Part shown: positions 43,781-54,756 of the stretch, piece by piece | Position numbering within the stretch: position 1 is the first letter of the stretch | Layout of the letters: each line of letters opens with the position of its first letter | Assembly: GCA_025094145.1 (NCBI GenBank) | Contig: JALLLS010000080.1 | Coordinates: forward strand, 62,001-126,000 | Source: Spinellus fusiger | Taxonomy: Eukaryota; Mucoromycota; Mucoromycetes; Mucorales; Phycomycetaceae | Direction of reading: 5' to 3' | Length of the DNA: 64,000 nt | Made by a program: the position numbers and the translations under genes | Notes under the pieces: generated by a model | Told to the model about the DNA's origin: nothing | The model's database searches: none | Seen by the model: the letters and a program-made list of their open reading frames with translations, nothing else

Positions 43781-43781
43781 A

Positions 43782-46700
43782 GGTGGCATAGAAACATTCA
43801 TAGGGTGTACATCCTAGAGCCACTGAAACTGTATGGGCATGAGAAGCCACTATGTAGGGAATATGCTGAGTCCATCCTTTTGATTCAGGATCTTCAATCT
43901 TCAATCTTCTCAACTTGTCTTTGAATAGTTTTACAGCAATTTTGGCTAGTTCTGACTGTGGGTGCATTGCAGAGGCACATATGTGCAGGATGTCCTTCTT
44001 TTCTAGAAAGTCTACAAACTCATTGGAGATGAATTGTCTGCCATTGTTACTTGTGAGTTTCAAGGGGACTCCATGTCTAGCAAACCAGTTTGTCTGCAAG
44101 GCTCCAATAACAGACATTGAGGTCATATCCATTATAGGATATACTTTGTAATATCCACTGGCAGAGTCAGTTACTATAAAGGCATCTGTTTCTACATCTT
44201 CATCATTTCCAGCATATAAGAGATCAATGTATATGTGATCATGTGCTTCAGAGGTGGCAGAGATGCTCATTGGTGTATATGTTCTCTGCTGGATTGCACT
44301 CATTTGACAGACATGACACAACTTCACTACCTTCTCAACCAGACTCTGTAATCCTTCACACCACACTCTTTCTTTGACATAAGTAGACATTCTAGTGATA
44401 CCTGGATGAGCCAGCTTTCTATGGGTGTCCTTTTTCCAGCTCCTGGTTAAGCTTCTAGTAAGTACAGGCACCCAAGTCCCCAGAGATCCAATAGTGTGTG
44501 TAGTCACATGGTGTTGCAGCACACCATTGATGATCTTCATGTTTTTTACTTCTTCCATGTCTGGAGTGGGATCTGTCTCCAAAGTTTTGCAAAGTTCTAT
44601 CAGTTTTATCCATCTCTGGATGGTTGGGTTGTTTTCAGTGTCAGGTACTAGGCCATATGGCTCCATTATGTCTTTCAAGGCAGCTGCATGATAGGATAGA
44701 GTTCCCTCTGGATCACCTTCATATATGAACTCATCTTTGGATGTGCTGTGCATCTCAATGTCTTTTAGCTCCTCTTCTCTCTCTTCATCACTTTCTTCTT
44801 CATTTTCTTCTTCTTCAGGTCCATAGTCAGAGTCCCCTTCATCATCTGTGTTGTCCTCATCATCCCATGATACTATCTCTTCTAACTCAATTCTAATCTG
44901 AGTGGATTGTTCAACTCCAAAGGCTCCAATGATCCCTTCTGTATCTTTACTTTTATTTTTCTTGGGCATTCTTATTTTGTCCAATACACAAGAGAGCCAG
45001 TCTGCAGTAAGTTGTGATTCTCCTGAACAATGAATCACCATATGTTGTTGAATGCCTAGACTGCTAAGCTCTGCTCTGAAATGGGATAAATCATCCCTGC
45101 AGTGTTTTGTTTTGTGTGTAAAGAGGCCAAGAGCTGTGGTGGCATCAGTTTCAATAATTAGGTTTATACACCCATCTAAGTATGGGTAGAAGTGGTTTAC
45201 AGCAGCCACCATTCCATATGCCTCTCTCCAACCTGGATGCCTACTACCCTGGGCTCCATCAAATGCTTTTGAATAGTATGCCATGGGAACTATGTCCTCT
45301 TGGTCGTCAGTATGGTGAGTTAGTAGCACTGCTCCAATACCAGATTTGGCAGCATCCACACGTAGTGTCAAGGGTGCACCAGGTTGTGGCACTACCAAAT
45401 GCTTTGTATCTGTGAGGGCTCTCATTGATGCCTCCCAGTTTGGTCTGAGGGAATTTTTGTCATCTTTGCTTAAGCACTTCTTCTTTCCAATCATCTCATA
45501 GAGGGGGAGCAGTATGGACTGGGACCATGGGAGATGTTCACTGATGGCATTGATCCCTCCGCACATTCTTTGGATTCCTTTTACTGTCTTCAGAATTTCT
45601 AACAACAAGAGGTGTTGGATTCTATGATCTGGTACCTTCCAGTCTCCATTGCTACTCCATTCACGTCCTAGCATTGCTATGTCAGTTTTTCCAAAGAATA
45701 TGCTTTTCTTCATGTTGATGAGGAGGTTGGCTTTGGCTAGGCAGTGAACAACTTCACTGATGTCTTGGATGTGTTCTGCAATGTCTCCAGTTGTTGACTT
45801 CAGGTAGATGTTATTGATGTAGATCAAGAGTTTGTTTGACAGATTGTGGGCTTTTGATAACACATGTTGTAGGAAAGCTTGTGCAATTGCTGGTGATTTG
45901 GAATTTCTTTGCATTAGTCTCCTAGTTCTTAATTTTCCAACACTTCCTCCGTCAAATGTCCAAAAGTCCCTTACTGTCTGATCCAGTCTTATAGCTGTGA
46001 AAAAAGAGGCAAGATCCAGTGAGGTAATGACTTTGGCTCCTCTTGCAAAGAGAGCATGCTCCATAGGAGTAGGTAGTTGTAGGCCTATCTTTTCCATATT
46101 AATGGTACTGTTTGAACTGTCATCAAAAAGCACTCTTCAGTCTGTGGTGCCTGGTTTCTCTACAGAGAAAATGGGCACTTGTGCATGTACTCTGCTGGGT
46201 TTATCAATGCCATATTGTAGGCAGGGCTTGACAAATGCTTCTCTGGATTCATAGGCTGCCCCATTGAGTGTATGTTGAACCACATACAGTAGTTTAGCTT
46301 CTGGTTTCATAGGGGGGATTATTGGTGCATATGCTGCTGGTGGGGGGCATCCACTGGGATATTCTCTCAGAGCAGCACAATGTGGGAGTAGTGCATCAAG
46401 TAGTACTTTGTTAGTTTTTTCATTGCAATGGGACACTAGTCTCTCAGATATGTTCTGTCTGTCCACACTGGGGTACATAGCATTGTACTTTTCAAAATCT
46501 TCATCCACCTGAGGTCTAAAGAAATCCTCAGGGAGTCTCAGGGAAATTTGCATCTTTCTTTGGACTACTGGTGTCTTTTCTTGGTCTAAGATTCTTCCTG
46601 ATTTATCTTCTGATTCAAGAGCCATGTCATAGGTGGACTTTGACTTGTGTTGTTTTTCAACAGCAGAGCTTTTCAGGAGGAAACCCATGCCATCCAATGT

Positions 46701-47285
46701 CTTGGATCCTAGCAGCAGCTCCCATTCTGTCTTGAATCCCACTACTGCAAGCTTTACCCATTTTGCAGGGCAACCATTTACTTTTACCTTGGCATTTGTA
46801 CTTCCTAAGGTGGTGTAGGGTTTGTTGTTCCACAGTGATTGGAGCCTTGGTGGTGCTTTGGTTTGTACATGTAGACCCAAGCAATCTGCAGCTTCTTTAG
46901 TGATAAGGTTTGTGGCAGCTCCTTGGTCAGCCACTGCAAGTATCACCTTTTTGCCAATGAGGGTATCTGGCAAGGTCACCCAATGTGATAAATGTTTCCT
47001 CTTATGTGTGCAATACATACAACCACTATTTGTAGTTCCTTGTTTATTTTCAATGATAGAGCCTACAACTAGTGGTGAGGGTATGTGTGTACTGCTTAAT
47101 CTTTTCCCAAGCTCAACTTGCTGAGCTGGGAGATCAGAGTCTGGATCTGCTTTTGCTGGGCCTCCATGTGCTTCTCTACCTCCAGGTATTGGCCTCCATT
47201 TTCCCTGTTTCTCCTTCTTCCTGAGATAGGCCTTTGGCCATGTGCTGCTTGTGTGTCCTGCCTTTGAGAGCAGGGTTCCTTTCAT
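43782..47285 (-). pseudogene. Ty3-type pol (second family): PR, RT, RNase H, integrase with lost catalytic residues
   Basis: 47285-46137 begins with a tail containing CMYCTHKRKHLSHW (zinc-knuckle-like) and a protease with VADQGAATNLIT (DQG where DTG/DSG is usual). After a TGA at about 46,136 the frame runs without a stop for 792 residues (46,133-43,755). RT has SLDLASFFTAIRLD, then LLIYINNIYLK, where the other copy has YIDN. RNase H has TLRVDAAKSGIGAVLLTH and ETDATTAL. Integrase has KLAHPGI...CHVCQMSA, HIYIDLLYAG, LTSNNGRQFIS (other copy SDNG) and SELAKIAVKLFKDKLRR. The C-terminus is cut at the LTR at 43,780. Confidence 0.85.
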
Positions 47286-47851
47286 GAGGAATTCTTGATT
47301 TCATTTCCCCTTTTGAGTCTAGGAATGACTGCAGGGGCCATTTCTGCAAACCCTTCAAACATCTCCAGGACTGCTTCAAAGTTTGAGCACTTTACACATA
47401 GGGGGGCCATTCCAGTGAATACCCATATCTCTGGGAAGGATGCACTTATGGCCTTTGCCATTGTGTAGGCTGAGGCATTCGAAGGTCCCAGGAGAGCATA
47501 GAGTCTTCTTGCTTCTTCTACACAGGAAATGGCTGTGAAGGTGCCAAAGTGATTCCCAACCTCCAGCTGGGCCTGAATTTCTGATTGGAAAGAATAATGG
47601 GGGAATCTGTCCTTCAGGAAGCTATAGAGCTCATCCAGGTTGGTAAAGTCCTTGTGGGCTATGGCAGTGGCAGCTGGTCCCTCCAACTTGGTCTTCACTA
47701 GGTTGATCAAGAGGTGATTGCTTACCAGGTCAAATAAGTCACCCTTCTACTTCTTCATTTCTTGGACCCATGCTTCTGTGTGCTTATTGCAAATAGTACC
47801 AGAGAAAATTGGAGCTTGTTTTTGGAAGAGGTTGTGAGTGCCTGTGTTCAT
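47282..47851 (-). pseudogene. Ty3-type gag (second family)
   Basis: Starts at the ATG at 47,851 (MNTGTHNLFQKQAPIFSG), just 41 bp inside the LTR. One stop (TAG after VQEMKK) near 47,747 precedes a long open part (47,710-47,282) with a gag helical domain (TKLEGPAATAIAHKDFTNLD, SFLKDRFPHYSF). The next frame begins at 47,285 and overlaps the gag stop by 4 bases, a common arrangement for frameshift or reinitiation of pol. Confidence 0.72.
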
Positions 47852-47892
47852 TTTTTTTGAAAAAGGTGTTCAATATAATTTGGAGAAATAAA

Positions 47893-48074
47893 TGTTCAGA
47901 AACGACCGGGAACAAGAGGTGTGTTTGGTAATAAAAAGGTTGTATTTCTCAAAGTTCTATACTACAACAATTACAACTACTTATATACTTTTCAGATTAT
48001 TATATATTAATATAATCTATACAATAGCAATGTCTCTTGGAATGTGTGGGTCAAATTCCTCAACATTCTCAACA
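47893..48074 (-). repeat. 5' LTR of the second Ty3 family
   Basis: 182 bp, minus orientation, ends TGTTGAGAATG and TTTCTGAACA. A related copy stands at 51,757-51,935 in plus orientation, and a diverged 3' part at about 49,869. It is short for a Ty3 LTR. A TATATAAGTAG-like box and a TTTTATTACCAAA segment fit promoter and poly(A) positions. Confidence 0.8.
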
Positions 48075-48164
48075 CTATCTTTCTCTACCCAAAAGTTCAT
48101 CCTTCTATTTCCCAAGCCCTCTAAGGCTTTCTATCTCAAGAGTACCTCAAGTTTATTTTAATAT
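48075..48164 (+). repeat. Duplicate of the insert end found at 28,074-28,160
   Basis: ACTATCTTTCTCTACCC through CCTCAAGTTTATTTTAATAT is nearly identical to 28,074-28,160. It stands directly beside the LTR ending at 48,074. Confidence 0.6.
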
Positions 48165-48228
48165 CTAGTAAATTATAATCTTTTTATAGTATAATAATTA
48201 TCTAGATAATTCTATTATTTATTGATAT

Positions 48229-48398
48229 TGTTGGAAATAGGGAGATCTGGTCACCTATTTCAGGAGAAATTATAGTGTTTCCATATATGTAAAATGTAGA
48301 GTAGCATAAATAGTGAGAGCAGATGCACCCTTTACATCTTTAAGAAATATACTCTTTTAAAACCAAATAGCACACCATTTGCTCAAGGATTCTTAACA
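48229..48398 (+). repeat. Solo LTR-like repeat
   Basis: 170 bp, TGTTGGAAATAGGG to GGATTCTTAACA, with GCATAAATAGTGAG and a late TTTAAAACC/AAATAGC region. A longer relative is at 52,196-52,402. Confidence 0.6.
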
Positions 48399-48411
48399 AT
48401 TGTACCCAAAA

Positions 48412-48511
48412 CTTTTTTGTTTATGTTTATATGGTTTTTATTGGCAAATGCTACATTAATTGAACTAAAGGAGGCACCAGTGTCCAGGAGGGCAAAGGTT
48501 TCCACTTGTTC
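48412..48511 (-). pseudogene. Ty3-type protease fragment
   Basis: The minus-strand translation reads VETFALLDTGASFSSINVAF, an intact aspartic-protease DTG active site, then runs out near the LTR-like repeat. The Tc1 element at 48,514 cuts it on the upstream side. It probably belongs to the gag-bearing element at 50,065-51,564. Confidence 0.6.
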
Positions 48512-48513
48512 TA

Positions 48514-49857
48514 CAGTCACACAACATTAGAAAGGGTACGATTTTCATTTTTTGAAATCCTGAAAAAAACATGCTTTATGGATATAAATGTTACGACCTC
48601 AAAACACATACTAATGACTTCAAATTCAACACAAAGTTAGTTTAACATATTTTTTATAGTAATATATTTATAAAAGTTTTTATTTAATATTTTGTTGGGC
48701 CACCTTTGGCATCAATAACTGCCTGGTAGCAATCCTTCATTGAGTCAACTAAACGTTTGGCAAGATCAATGTAGATATTTCCCCAAGCTTCTTATAAGGC
48801 TATCTTGAGCTCATTGGTATTATTAATACTGGCTCTCTTGTCATTGATTAGCTTATCAAGACAGCTCCAGAGATGTTCAATGGGGTTGAGATCAGGACAT
48901 TGGGCAGGCCAGTAATCAAAGCGCCTAATTGCATGTGTGTTTTTCCACCATGTTGTATAGCCACCTGTATGGCAGCTAGCCCCATTTTCTTGGAACATAA
49001 AGTCCCTATCTTCTTTCTCATTCAATTCAATGAACCATGGTAAAAACTTTCCTGCCAAAATGTTGACATATACGTCCTGATTCACAGTGCCATCAACAAA
49101 GACCAAAGGCCCAAATCCACCAGCCCAGAAACATCTACAGATCATTATGCTATCTTTCCCCCCATTTGGTTGTAGGCACACTATGAGCAGCCTTATACCT
49201 CTCTCCTATCTTTTAAATCACTCTGGTTCCTCCCTGGTAACCCTCTACTTCAAACCGTGACTTATCAGACCATACAATGCATCTCCAGGCCTCAGGAGTC
49301 CAATTGACCCGTTCCTTTGCCCAACGAAGTCTTTTCTTCATATTTTTTCAGACAACCTTGGCTTCTGTGCTGCGAAGTAGGAACCAAACTCAATATGGTA
49401 TATGTATTTGATGAATGTTGCTCTACAGATGATTATCTGGTGTGCCTTAAGTTCAAAATTTATGAAGTTATAGGAGGCAAATGGGTTGCCTCTTAGAATG
49501 GCCTCAAGTCGTCTGAGGTCTCTCTTGTTAAGTTTTTTTGGTGCACCAGAACTAGGTCTTGGTAGAGGTGTACCAGTGGTCTTGATTCTACTAATGATCT
49601 TTTGGACAGTAGAGTTGCTAATGCCAACAACCTTTGAAATGCTACCCATGGAGTAATTTTCTCTTTTCTTTTAAGCCAGTAAACACCCTACTCTTTTTCT
49701 TTAAGCTTATCATAAACTATAGAGTTTCTAGTTGAGGATTCTGCGTTTGACATTTGAGATTGCTTAATGGAATGTGATTCTGTGGTAAAAAGAAGAAGAA
49801 TCATGTTTAAAAATGTATAAATTAGGGGGTCGTACCCTTTCTAATGTTGTGTGACTT
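48514..49857 (-). mobile_element. Tc1/mariner element with both ends and TA duplication
   Basis: 1,344 bp. The left end CAGTCACACAACATTAGAAA (48,514) and right end CTAATGTTGTGTGACTT (ending 49,857) are inverted repeats of about 27 bp, flanked by TA at 48,512-48,513 and 49,858-49,859. This is the TA target duplication typical of Tc1/mariner. It contains one transposase gene with stops. Confidence 0.9.
48684..49753 (-). pseudogene. Tc1-type transposase (stops in frame)
   Basis: Starts MSNAESSTRNSI at 49,753. Two HTH segments: NYSMGSISKVVGISNSTVQ and the basic GAPKKLNKRDLRRLEAIL region. The catalytic part has FMFQENGASCHT (second Asp replaced by Glu-Asn-Gly, where families have D-N-x-x-x-H) and WPAQCPDLNPIEHLW (third acidic residue Glu), ending AVIDAKGGPTKY at 48,684. 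Stops cluster between 49,337 and 49,182. The element is nevertheless complete at both ends, so it is a recent death compared with the other Tc1 relics here. Confidence 0.82.
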
Positions 49858-49868
49858 TATAATGATAG

Positions 49869-49945
49869 TGTTCAAAATATAGAAACAAAAGGTGTGTTTG
49901 GTAATAAAAGAAGTATATTTCGCAAAGCTTTTGATGTCTAAAGAA
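49869..49945 (-). repeat. Diverged LTR end of the second Ty3 family
   Basis: On the minus strand it reads AAATATACTTCTTTTATTAC, CAAACACACC and ends TTTTGAACA, matching the 3' part of the LTR at 47,893-48,074. The region from here to about 50,064 holds no coding sequence. Confidence 0.5.
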
Positions 49946-50064
49946 TAGCTAGCTTTTATGCCTTTTCTAATCATAACAGTCTATCTAAAAATACTAGAGC
50001 AATTTCTTCTGAAACATTAGCCAAGTCTTTCCATCACCTCAGCATATTGAGTGTAAGAGGCTTC

Positions 50065-51564
50065 CTAATTTTCAATAATAGGTATGTGTAGAGAATGGTT
50101 AGCTTTTGCTTCATTCTGTGTGCCAATTTTATGCTTACAATTATAGCTGACAGGCAGGCTGTCGAATTTCAACTCCATATCAGTTGGAGTGCTTTCTTGG
50201 TGCTGGGCCAAGGACGGAGCAGAGAGGGAATTGCATATGTAAGGCTTGTTAACCATTCGGGCAGAACAGAAAGCTTTTGGAGGCCTGAAGTTCTTATTTC
50301 TTTTGCATTCTGCGGCATGTGCAGGAGACCACGTGACATTGTCGGTGCATTTGAAGCAGACTTTGTTGTGGCCATCCATGGTGGCAGATGATGAAGGCAT
50401 ATTTCCAGTATTTGCTTTTGTCTCAGCCTAGAGACGTCTGTAGGCATGGCACTGCTCCGTTGTATGGTTGCTTTGCCCATGGACTTTGCAGTGTGTCTTA
50501 CTTTTGAAAGCTGTCCCGGAGGATGCAGCTTTGCCTAAGTTATGACTATGCCTCTTGTTTGCAGGGTTGTGGATGGATTTTTGCACACCACTGACAAACG
50601 GAGTTTTTGCTTGGGCCTCTTGATGAATTGCGGGGAAGATGTTGGACGAGACCACATGTTGGGCTGTGGTTGCTACCTTGACCACGGAATCTTGGAGGTG
50701 CAGTGGTGTGTTCAACAAGGAGCGGGACACCTCCCTAAACAGGTGTTCAGGGAGTGCTCTCTTGAAGAGGGCAGCAGTCTTGACATCGTCCTGCCATTGT
50801 GCTGCTCTACAGATCCTTTGGAAGCAATCCGTAAAGGCTTTGATTGACTCCTTTGGCTGCATTTTCACGGTGATGAGCTGGTCAATGTGGCTAATGACAT
50901 GCAAAACATCCTGAGTAGCGTAGGTTTTTTCGACCAGGTTTTTGACCTCTACCCAGGTGAGACTTCTTCCTTTGAGGTTTTCATTGAACCATGAGCGCTG
51001 GTCTCTGTTCATCTTTATGGGCATGAGTCTTGCCCAATGGTCGTCAATGGTCAGGCCATTGGAGGTGACGATGAGGGCAAAAGTATCCAGTAGATCTTCT
51101 ACCGTGTCTTGCACTTCTGCATTGTCCTTCCATTGGTTACCAACCCACTGCCATATGGGGAGGTCCGATGGGATGAGATGCATGTTGCGATTGAGACCAT
51201 TTACCACCGGGTGGTTTTCTGGAGCAACAGTGGGCACAGGAGGGGCACAGAAGGCGCGGACTTCACCAAGGTAACGGATACAGTCGGCGAGGTCACTTGC
51301 TTCATTTCTCATAGCATTGAGTTGATCCGCAGGGAGGTGGTTGGCCACCCCAATAGCAAATCTCTGCAAGACCTCTTCTAGACGTTCCCGGATTTTAACA
51401 ACAGGGTCAATTACACTTGCCTGTTCTTTCTCCTTGACATCTTCGGATGTTTGGAAAGGCAGAATGGGTTCGGCCTCCATCTGGTCCAAAAGGGGAACTT
51501 CCTCGAGGAACACAGGAGAGGTAGGGGCCACACTCTGGTTGGAAACGGTAGGAGAAGCAGACAT
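50065..51564 (-). pseudogene. Ty3-type gag remnant (third element)
   Basis: The 378-residue frame 51564-50428 starts MSASPTVSNQSVAPT. The capsid region (WQWVGNQWKDN, RDQRSWFNENLKGRSLTWVE, MQPKESIKAFTDCFQRICRA) is followed by a knuckle-like CKVHGQSNHTTEQCHAYRRL just before the stop. A second frame, 50400-50065, continues with VCFKCTDNVTWSPAHAAEC, a longer zinc-binding motif. A one-step frameshift between them would join the two. This DNA has many CG dinucleotides, so it is among the younger elements of the repeat compartment. Confidence 0.78.
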
Positions 51565-51624
51565 GTTGAAAATAAGTATTTTGCAGAAGGTAGAAAAATT
51601 AAGTTGTAGAATTCGTTAAAAAAA

Positions 51625-51756
51625 TGTGATTATTCAGACAAGTAGAAAAATAACAAGACTGAACAAAGATAATTTTTATTGTGAAGAGTGGTTCATTATT
51701 TATACTTTTTGTGGGTGCTTATCCTTCAGTGGCATTCTACCTTTTGGTATTACTAT
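51625..51756 (-). repeat. LTR family A fragment
   Basis: 132 bp of the 3' part of the family A LTR in minus orientation (TGTGATTATTCAGACAAG onward, read from the left), ending abruptly at CTTTTGGTAT where the next LTR begins. It stands 60 bp upstream of the gag start and could be the residue of its 5' LTR. Confidence 0.65.
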
Positions 51757-51935
51757 TGTTGAGAATGGTGAGGAATTTGGCCCATACATTCCAAGAGATA
51801 TTGCTATTGTATAAATGAGATTAATCTAACATAGTCTGAGAAGTATATAATTAGTTGTAATTGTTGTAGTATAGAGATTTGAGAAATACAACTCTTTTAT
51901 TACCAAATACACTTCTTCCTGTTTGTTTCTGAACA
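51757..51935 (+). repeat. LTR of the second Ty3 family, plus orientation
   Basis: 179 bp, TGTTGAGAATGGTGAGG to TTTCTGAACA, matching 47,893-48,074 in inverse orientation. It truncates the family A fragment to its left. Confidence 0.7.
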
Positions 51936-52195
51936 GTATGCTTGCAGACTATACGATTAAAGCTGAAATCTGTACAGCTACAGGACTTTATCTACTCATT
52001 CTCAATGACACTTGCATACTGGATGCATTGGTCTTTAAATGGTGTCACCCAGAAGCCATGGCTTTGTTGATACTCTTTGCATTAATCCCATGTGAACGCC
52101 TTTTTTTCTTTCTTCTGGGCTCATACGACCAATGTTAAGATACATTCTGTTATCATTATGAATATCATCAGGCAATATACCATTAACTATGCTGT
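51936..52195. other. Intergenic DNA, no gene recognised
   Basis: An open frame at 51,923-52,138 has no recognisable domain and starts inside an LTR; I do not call it. Confidence 0.4.
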
Positions 52196-52402
52196 TGTTA
52201 GAAAATAGGGGCAGTGACAGTCTCAGCTCGATTGAGGACTCACTCTAGTGGACCATACTTATAACTACATTAGATATAAAAGTCACCTCTGAGACATGGG
52301 TTAAGAAAAGGTATATAAGATAGCAACTAAGCTAGACATTTGTATCCTTAACAAATAGACATAGTGTTAAGTATCTCGTTTTTTGCTTCTGGATTCTTAA
52401 CA
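52196..52402 (+). repeat. Solo LTR-like repeat
   Basis: 207 bp, TGTTAGAAAATAGGGG to GGATTCTTAACA. It shares both ends with 48,229-48,398. A GTATATAAGATAG box is present 70-80 bp before the end. It is the last repeat before the host genes. Confidence 0.55.
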
Positions 52403-52689
52403 CTATTGTCCTGAGTGAAATGCCGAGCTTACTGACTGCTATCGTTAATTATTGTTGTCCCTCTTTTCTATTTTTCTGAATGTGTACGCTACACAGTCAA
52501 TCTCACCAGGCATCAATGGTTAGCATGACCAAGTCCTGGATATTATAATCATATTAAAAAGCCAAAAAGTCTTATCTATGGTAATAATAGATAAGATGCA
52601 TACACACTTTCTTTATTGTACAGCAAACTATATATTTACTACACTTGTATAATATGGTAATGTCTAATTTTGCTGGCAAGGTAGTAGTA
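52403..52689. other. Intergenic DNA downstream of the LRR gene
   Basis: Contains the likely 3' UTR of the LRR gene on the minus strand (an AATAAAG motif lies near 52,609-52,617 on that strand). Nothing else was recognised. Confidence 0.4.
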
Positions 52690-54655
52690 TTAATCCCACC
52701 CACCAACACCTAGACCAGTTCCAATATCACTTTCATTCTTGTCATCTTTTGCTTCCAATATAGCAACAATATCACCACCAGTTTTCTTTACCACCTTATT
52801 TTTCTCTGCCTTTTTGCCATTATCAATGATAGATACTACACCAGACCTTGCCACAGTGACAGGTGTAGTGACAGGTGTAGTGACAGGTGTAGTGACAGGC
52901 ACAGTAGCAGGTGGAGCAGCAGGCACAGCTACACCAGCAATGCCTATCCTCTTCAATGTCATTGTCTTACTTGTTTCGGACAGAGAAGCAGATAGCTTAG
53001 GCTTGACAGTGTCCACCTCAAAGAAGCCCTGTGCTTTCTTCTGCTTTTTCACTACTGCAGGTTCTGTCTTTGCCTTGACACTCTTCTTTGCCTCTTTCAC
53101 CTCTGTAGTTGATGTCTTTTTGCTAACAGAATCCGCGGCTCTCTTGCTTGGCTTGGGTGTCAGTATCTTTTCAGCTTCAGTAGCTCTTCTAACCACACTC
53201 TTTTCTGATTTATCACTCTCCCCCGCTTTCGTAAGTGATGTTTTGGCAGACAAGGGTGTTTTTTTTGTCACTTTTTGCTCCTTTGTTTTCACCCCATCTG
53301 TCTTCTTTTAGGCTTCTTTTTTTCTGTAGCTTCTATGACCTCTTCTGTAGTATTCTGTCGTTTTCGCTTTGTAGAGCTAACTCTTCCTTCTGTTTTGGTT
53401 TCCTCTTTCTTTTCCTCTGTTTCTTCTTGAGCCTCCTTTTCAGCTTCAAGTGCACGAAGCTTCTTGTGTCGTAGTTTCTTTAAAGGTGGTGTATCTTCTT
53501 CTTTTGCTTTCCGTTCTCTCTTTATCCGCTCTTTTTTTTCCATCAGCTTGAAGTTCTGTTCCTGTTTATGTTTACGTTCTAAGAACTTGAAATCAAACCT
53601 TTCACCATCCAGAATACGTAATGATGGCAATAACTCCATCACCTTTGCAAAAAAATATGAATGTCGGTTTCCAAGGCATGGCTTACCTTTTGTCGATAAT
53701 CTATCTTTTCAGCAATAGGGTTTCCTTTTAGATTCAAGTTGTGCAGTGATAGTAGAGATCCCAGGGCAGCAATGTCACTAAATAGCTATCAACACCCTAA
53801 TCTCTCTTTTCCTCTCTCTCTCTCTTTCTCTCTCTCGGGTGCACGGATCTGTGGACAGGCCATCTTACCTCCACTTTTGTATTTTGTTATTGCCAAAATC
53901 CACAATTTCTAAAGCAATACATGTACGCAATGTCTCTGGGAGAGTTGTAATTTGATTATCATTGAGTCTGAGTTCCTTGATAGCTGTCTGGGCTGACAGA
54001 TCAGGCACTTGTGTCAATACATTGTGAGCAGCCGATAGTTTGGTGAGTTCCAGCATTCCTGACAGAGCAGGAATCGTCTCAAGTGAATTATGTGACAAGA
54101 CTACACGCTTATGCCTATTAGTTATCAAGTAGGCAAGTGTCTAAGGGCGTATTTCAACACCAGGTTTACCGAGTGTATTGAGGTTCTTCAAATCCTGCAA
54201 GTGTTTTACTTGTTGAATACTATTGTGGTTGAGAATCAGAGCCTTAAGAGAAGTAAGGTTGGCTACGTCTGAGCTTATCTTCTCCAGTGCATTGTGGCTA
54301 ACATTGAGTACTGTAGACAATAAGAGAGTTGAGTCATGTTGAGAATAGTAACACTAGTAACAATAACAATAGGTAGGACCCACCTACCTGATAAATGTTG
54401 GAGAGCACCCACCCCATCAATGCCTGTGAGTTGGTTGTTAGCCATACTGAGCCAGGTAATATGGCCTAGGTATCTCAAGGCAGCAATGGCATCCTGGCTA
54501 GACAGTGCGTTTTTAGCAAGGTTGAGTTTGCGCAGGGAAGTACAGTCCGAGAGGTTCCCCAAGTGTGATATCTCCCTATTTGTAGCATTTATCTCGACTA
54601 TTTTTCCAACAGGCATAGGATTCCACTCGGAGACAACGGAAGTCGTAAGTTGCAT
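52690..54655 (-). CDS. Leucine-rich-repeat protein with Lys-rich tail (SDS22-like LRRs)
   Basis: Five exons on the minus strand: 54655-54388, 54310-54170, 54100-53869, 53777-53687 and 53642-52690, with GT-AG junctions that keep the frame. The start is MQLTTSVVSEWNPMPVG. The first four exons encode about nine LRRs (LRKLNLAKNALSS, ITWLSMANNQLTG, VLNVSHNALEKIS, IKELRLNDNQITTLP, LHNLNLKGNPIAEKIDYR) with a cap ending LLPSLRILDGE. The last exon is a long basic coiled coil and Lys/Glu/Thr-rich tail with a PVTT repeat (52,850-52,900). Exon lengths sum to 1,685, not a multiple of three, and the frame changes near 53,290, so there is a 1-nt error or a real frameshift. A binding scaffold, probably nuclear given the basic tail; exact function unknown. 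Confidence 0.8.
53790..53838. repeat. CT-rich microsatellite in an LRR-gene intron
   Basis: A run of TCTCTCTCTTT units within intron 3 (53,778-53,868) of the LRR gene. On the coding strand it is a purine tract, unusual just upstream of an acceptor region. Confidence 0.7.
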
Positions 54656-54756
54656 GACAGTTGCTTTGGTCGAAGAAGATATTTGTTATGAATAGTGACA
54701 GTCCTTCTTATGACAGACGGACCTTGAATAATTCAAATAAAAAAAAGGAAAAGATC

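Larger units (their letters stand above)
43781..48074 (-). mobile_element. Ty3-type element, second family (copy 2), 3'-truncated
   Basis: Minus strand: 5' LTR 47,893-48,074, a 41-bp leader, gag from 47,851, protease and RT, RNase H and integrase up to 43,781, where the LTR of family B removes the integrase C-terminus and 3' LTR. Same family as 33,120-35,969. Most frames are open, but catalytic Asp residues of both RT and integrase are changed to Asn. Confidence 0.88.

Noticed and set aside
52739..53311. Plus-strand frame of 190 residues opposite the LRR gene
   Set aside because: A shadow frame of the Lys/Thr/Val-rich last exon; no independent start context or domain.
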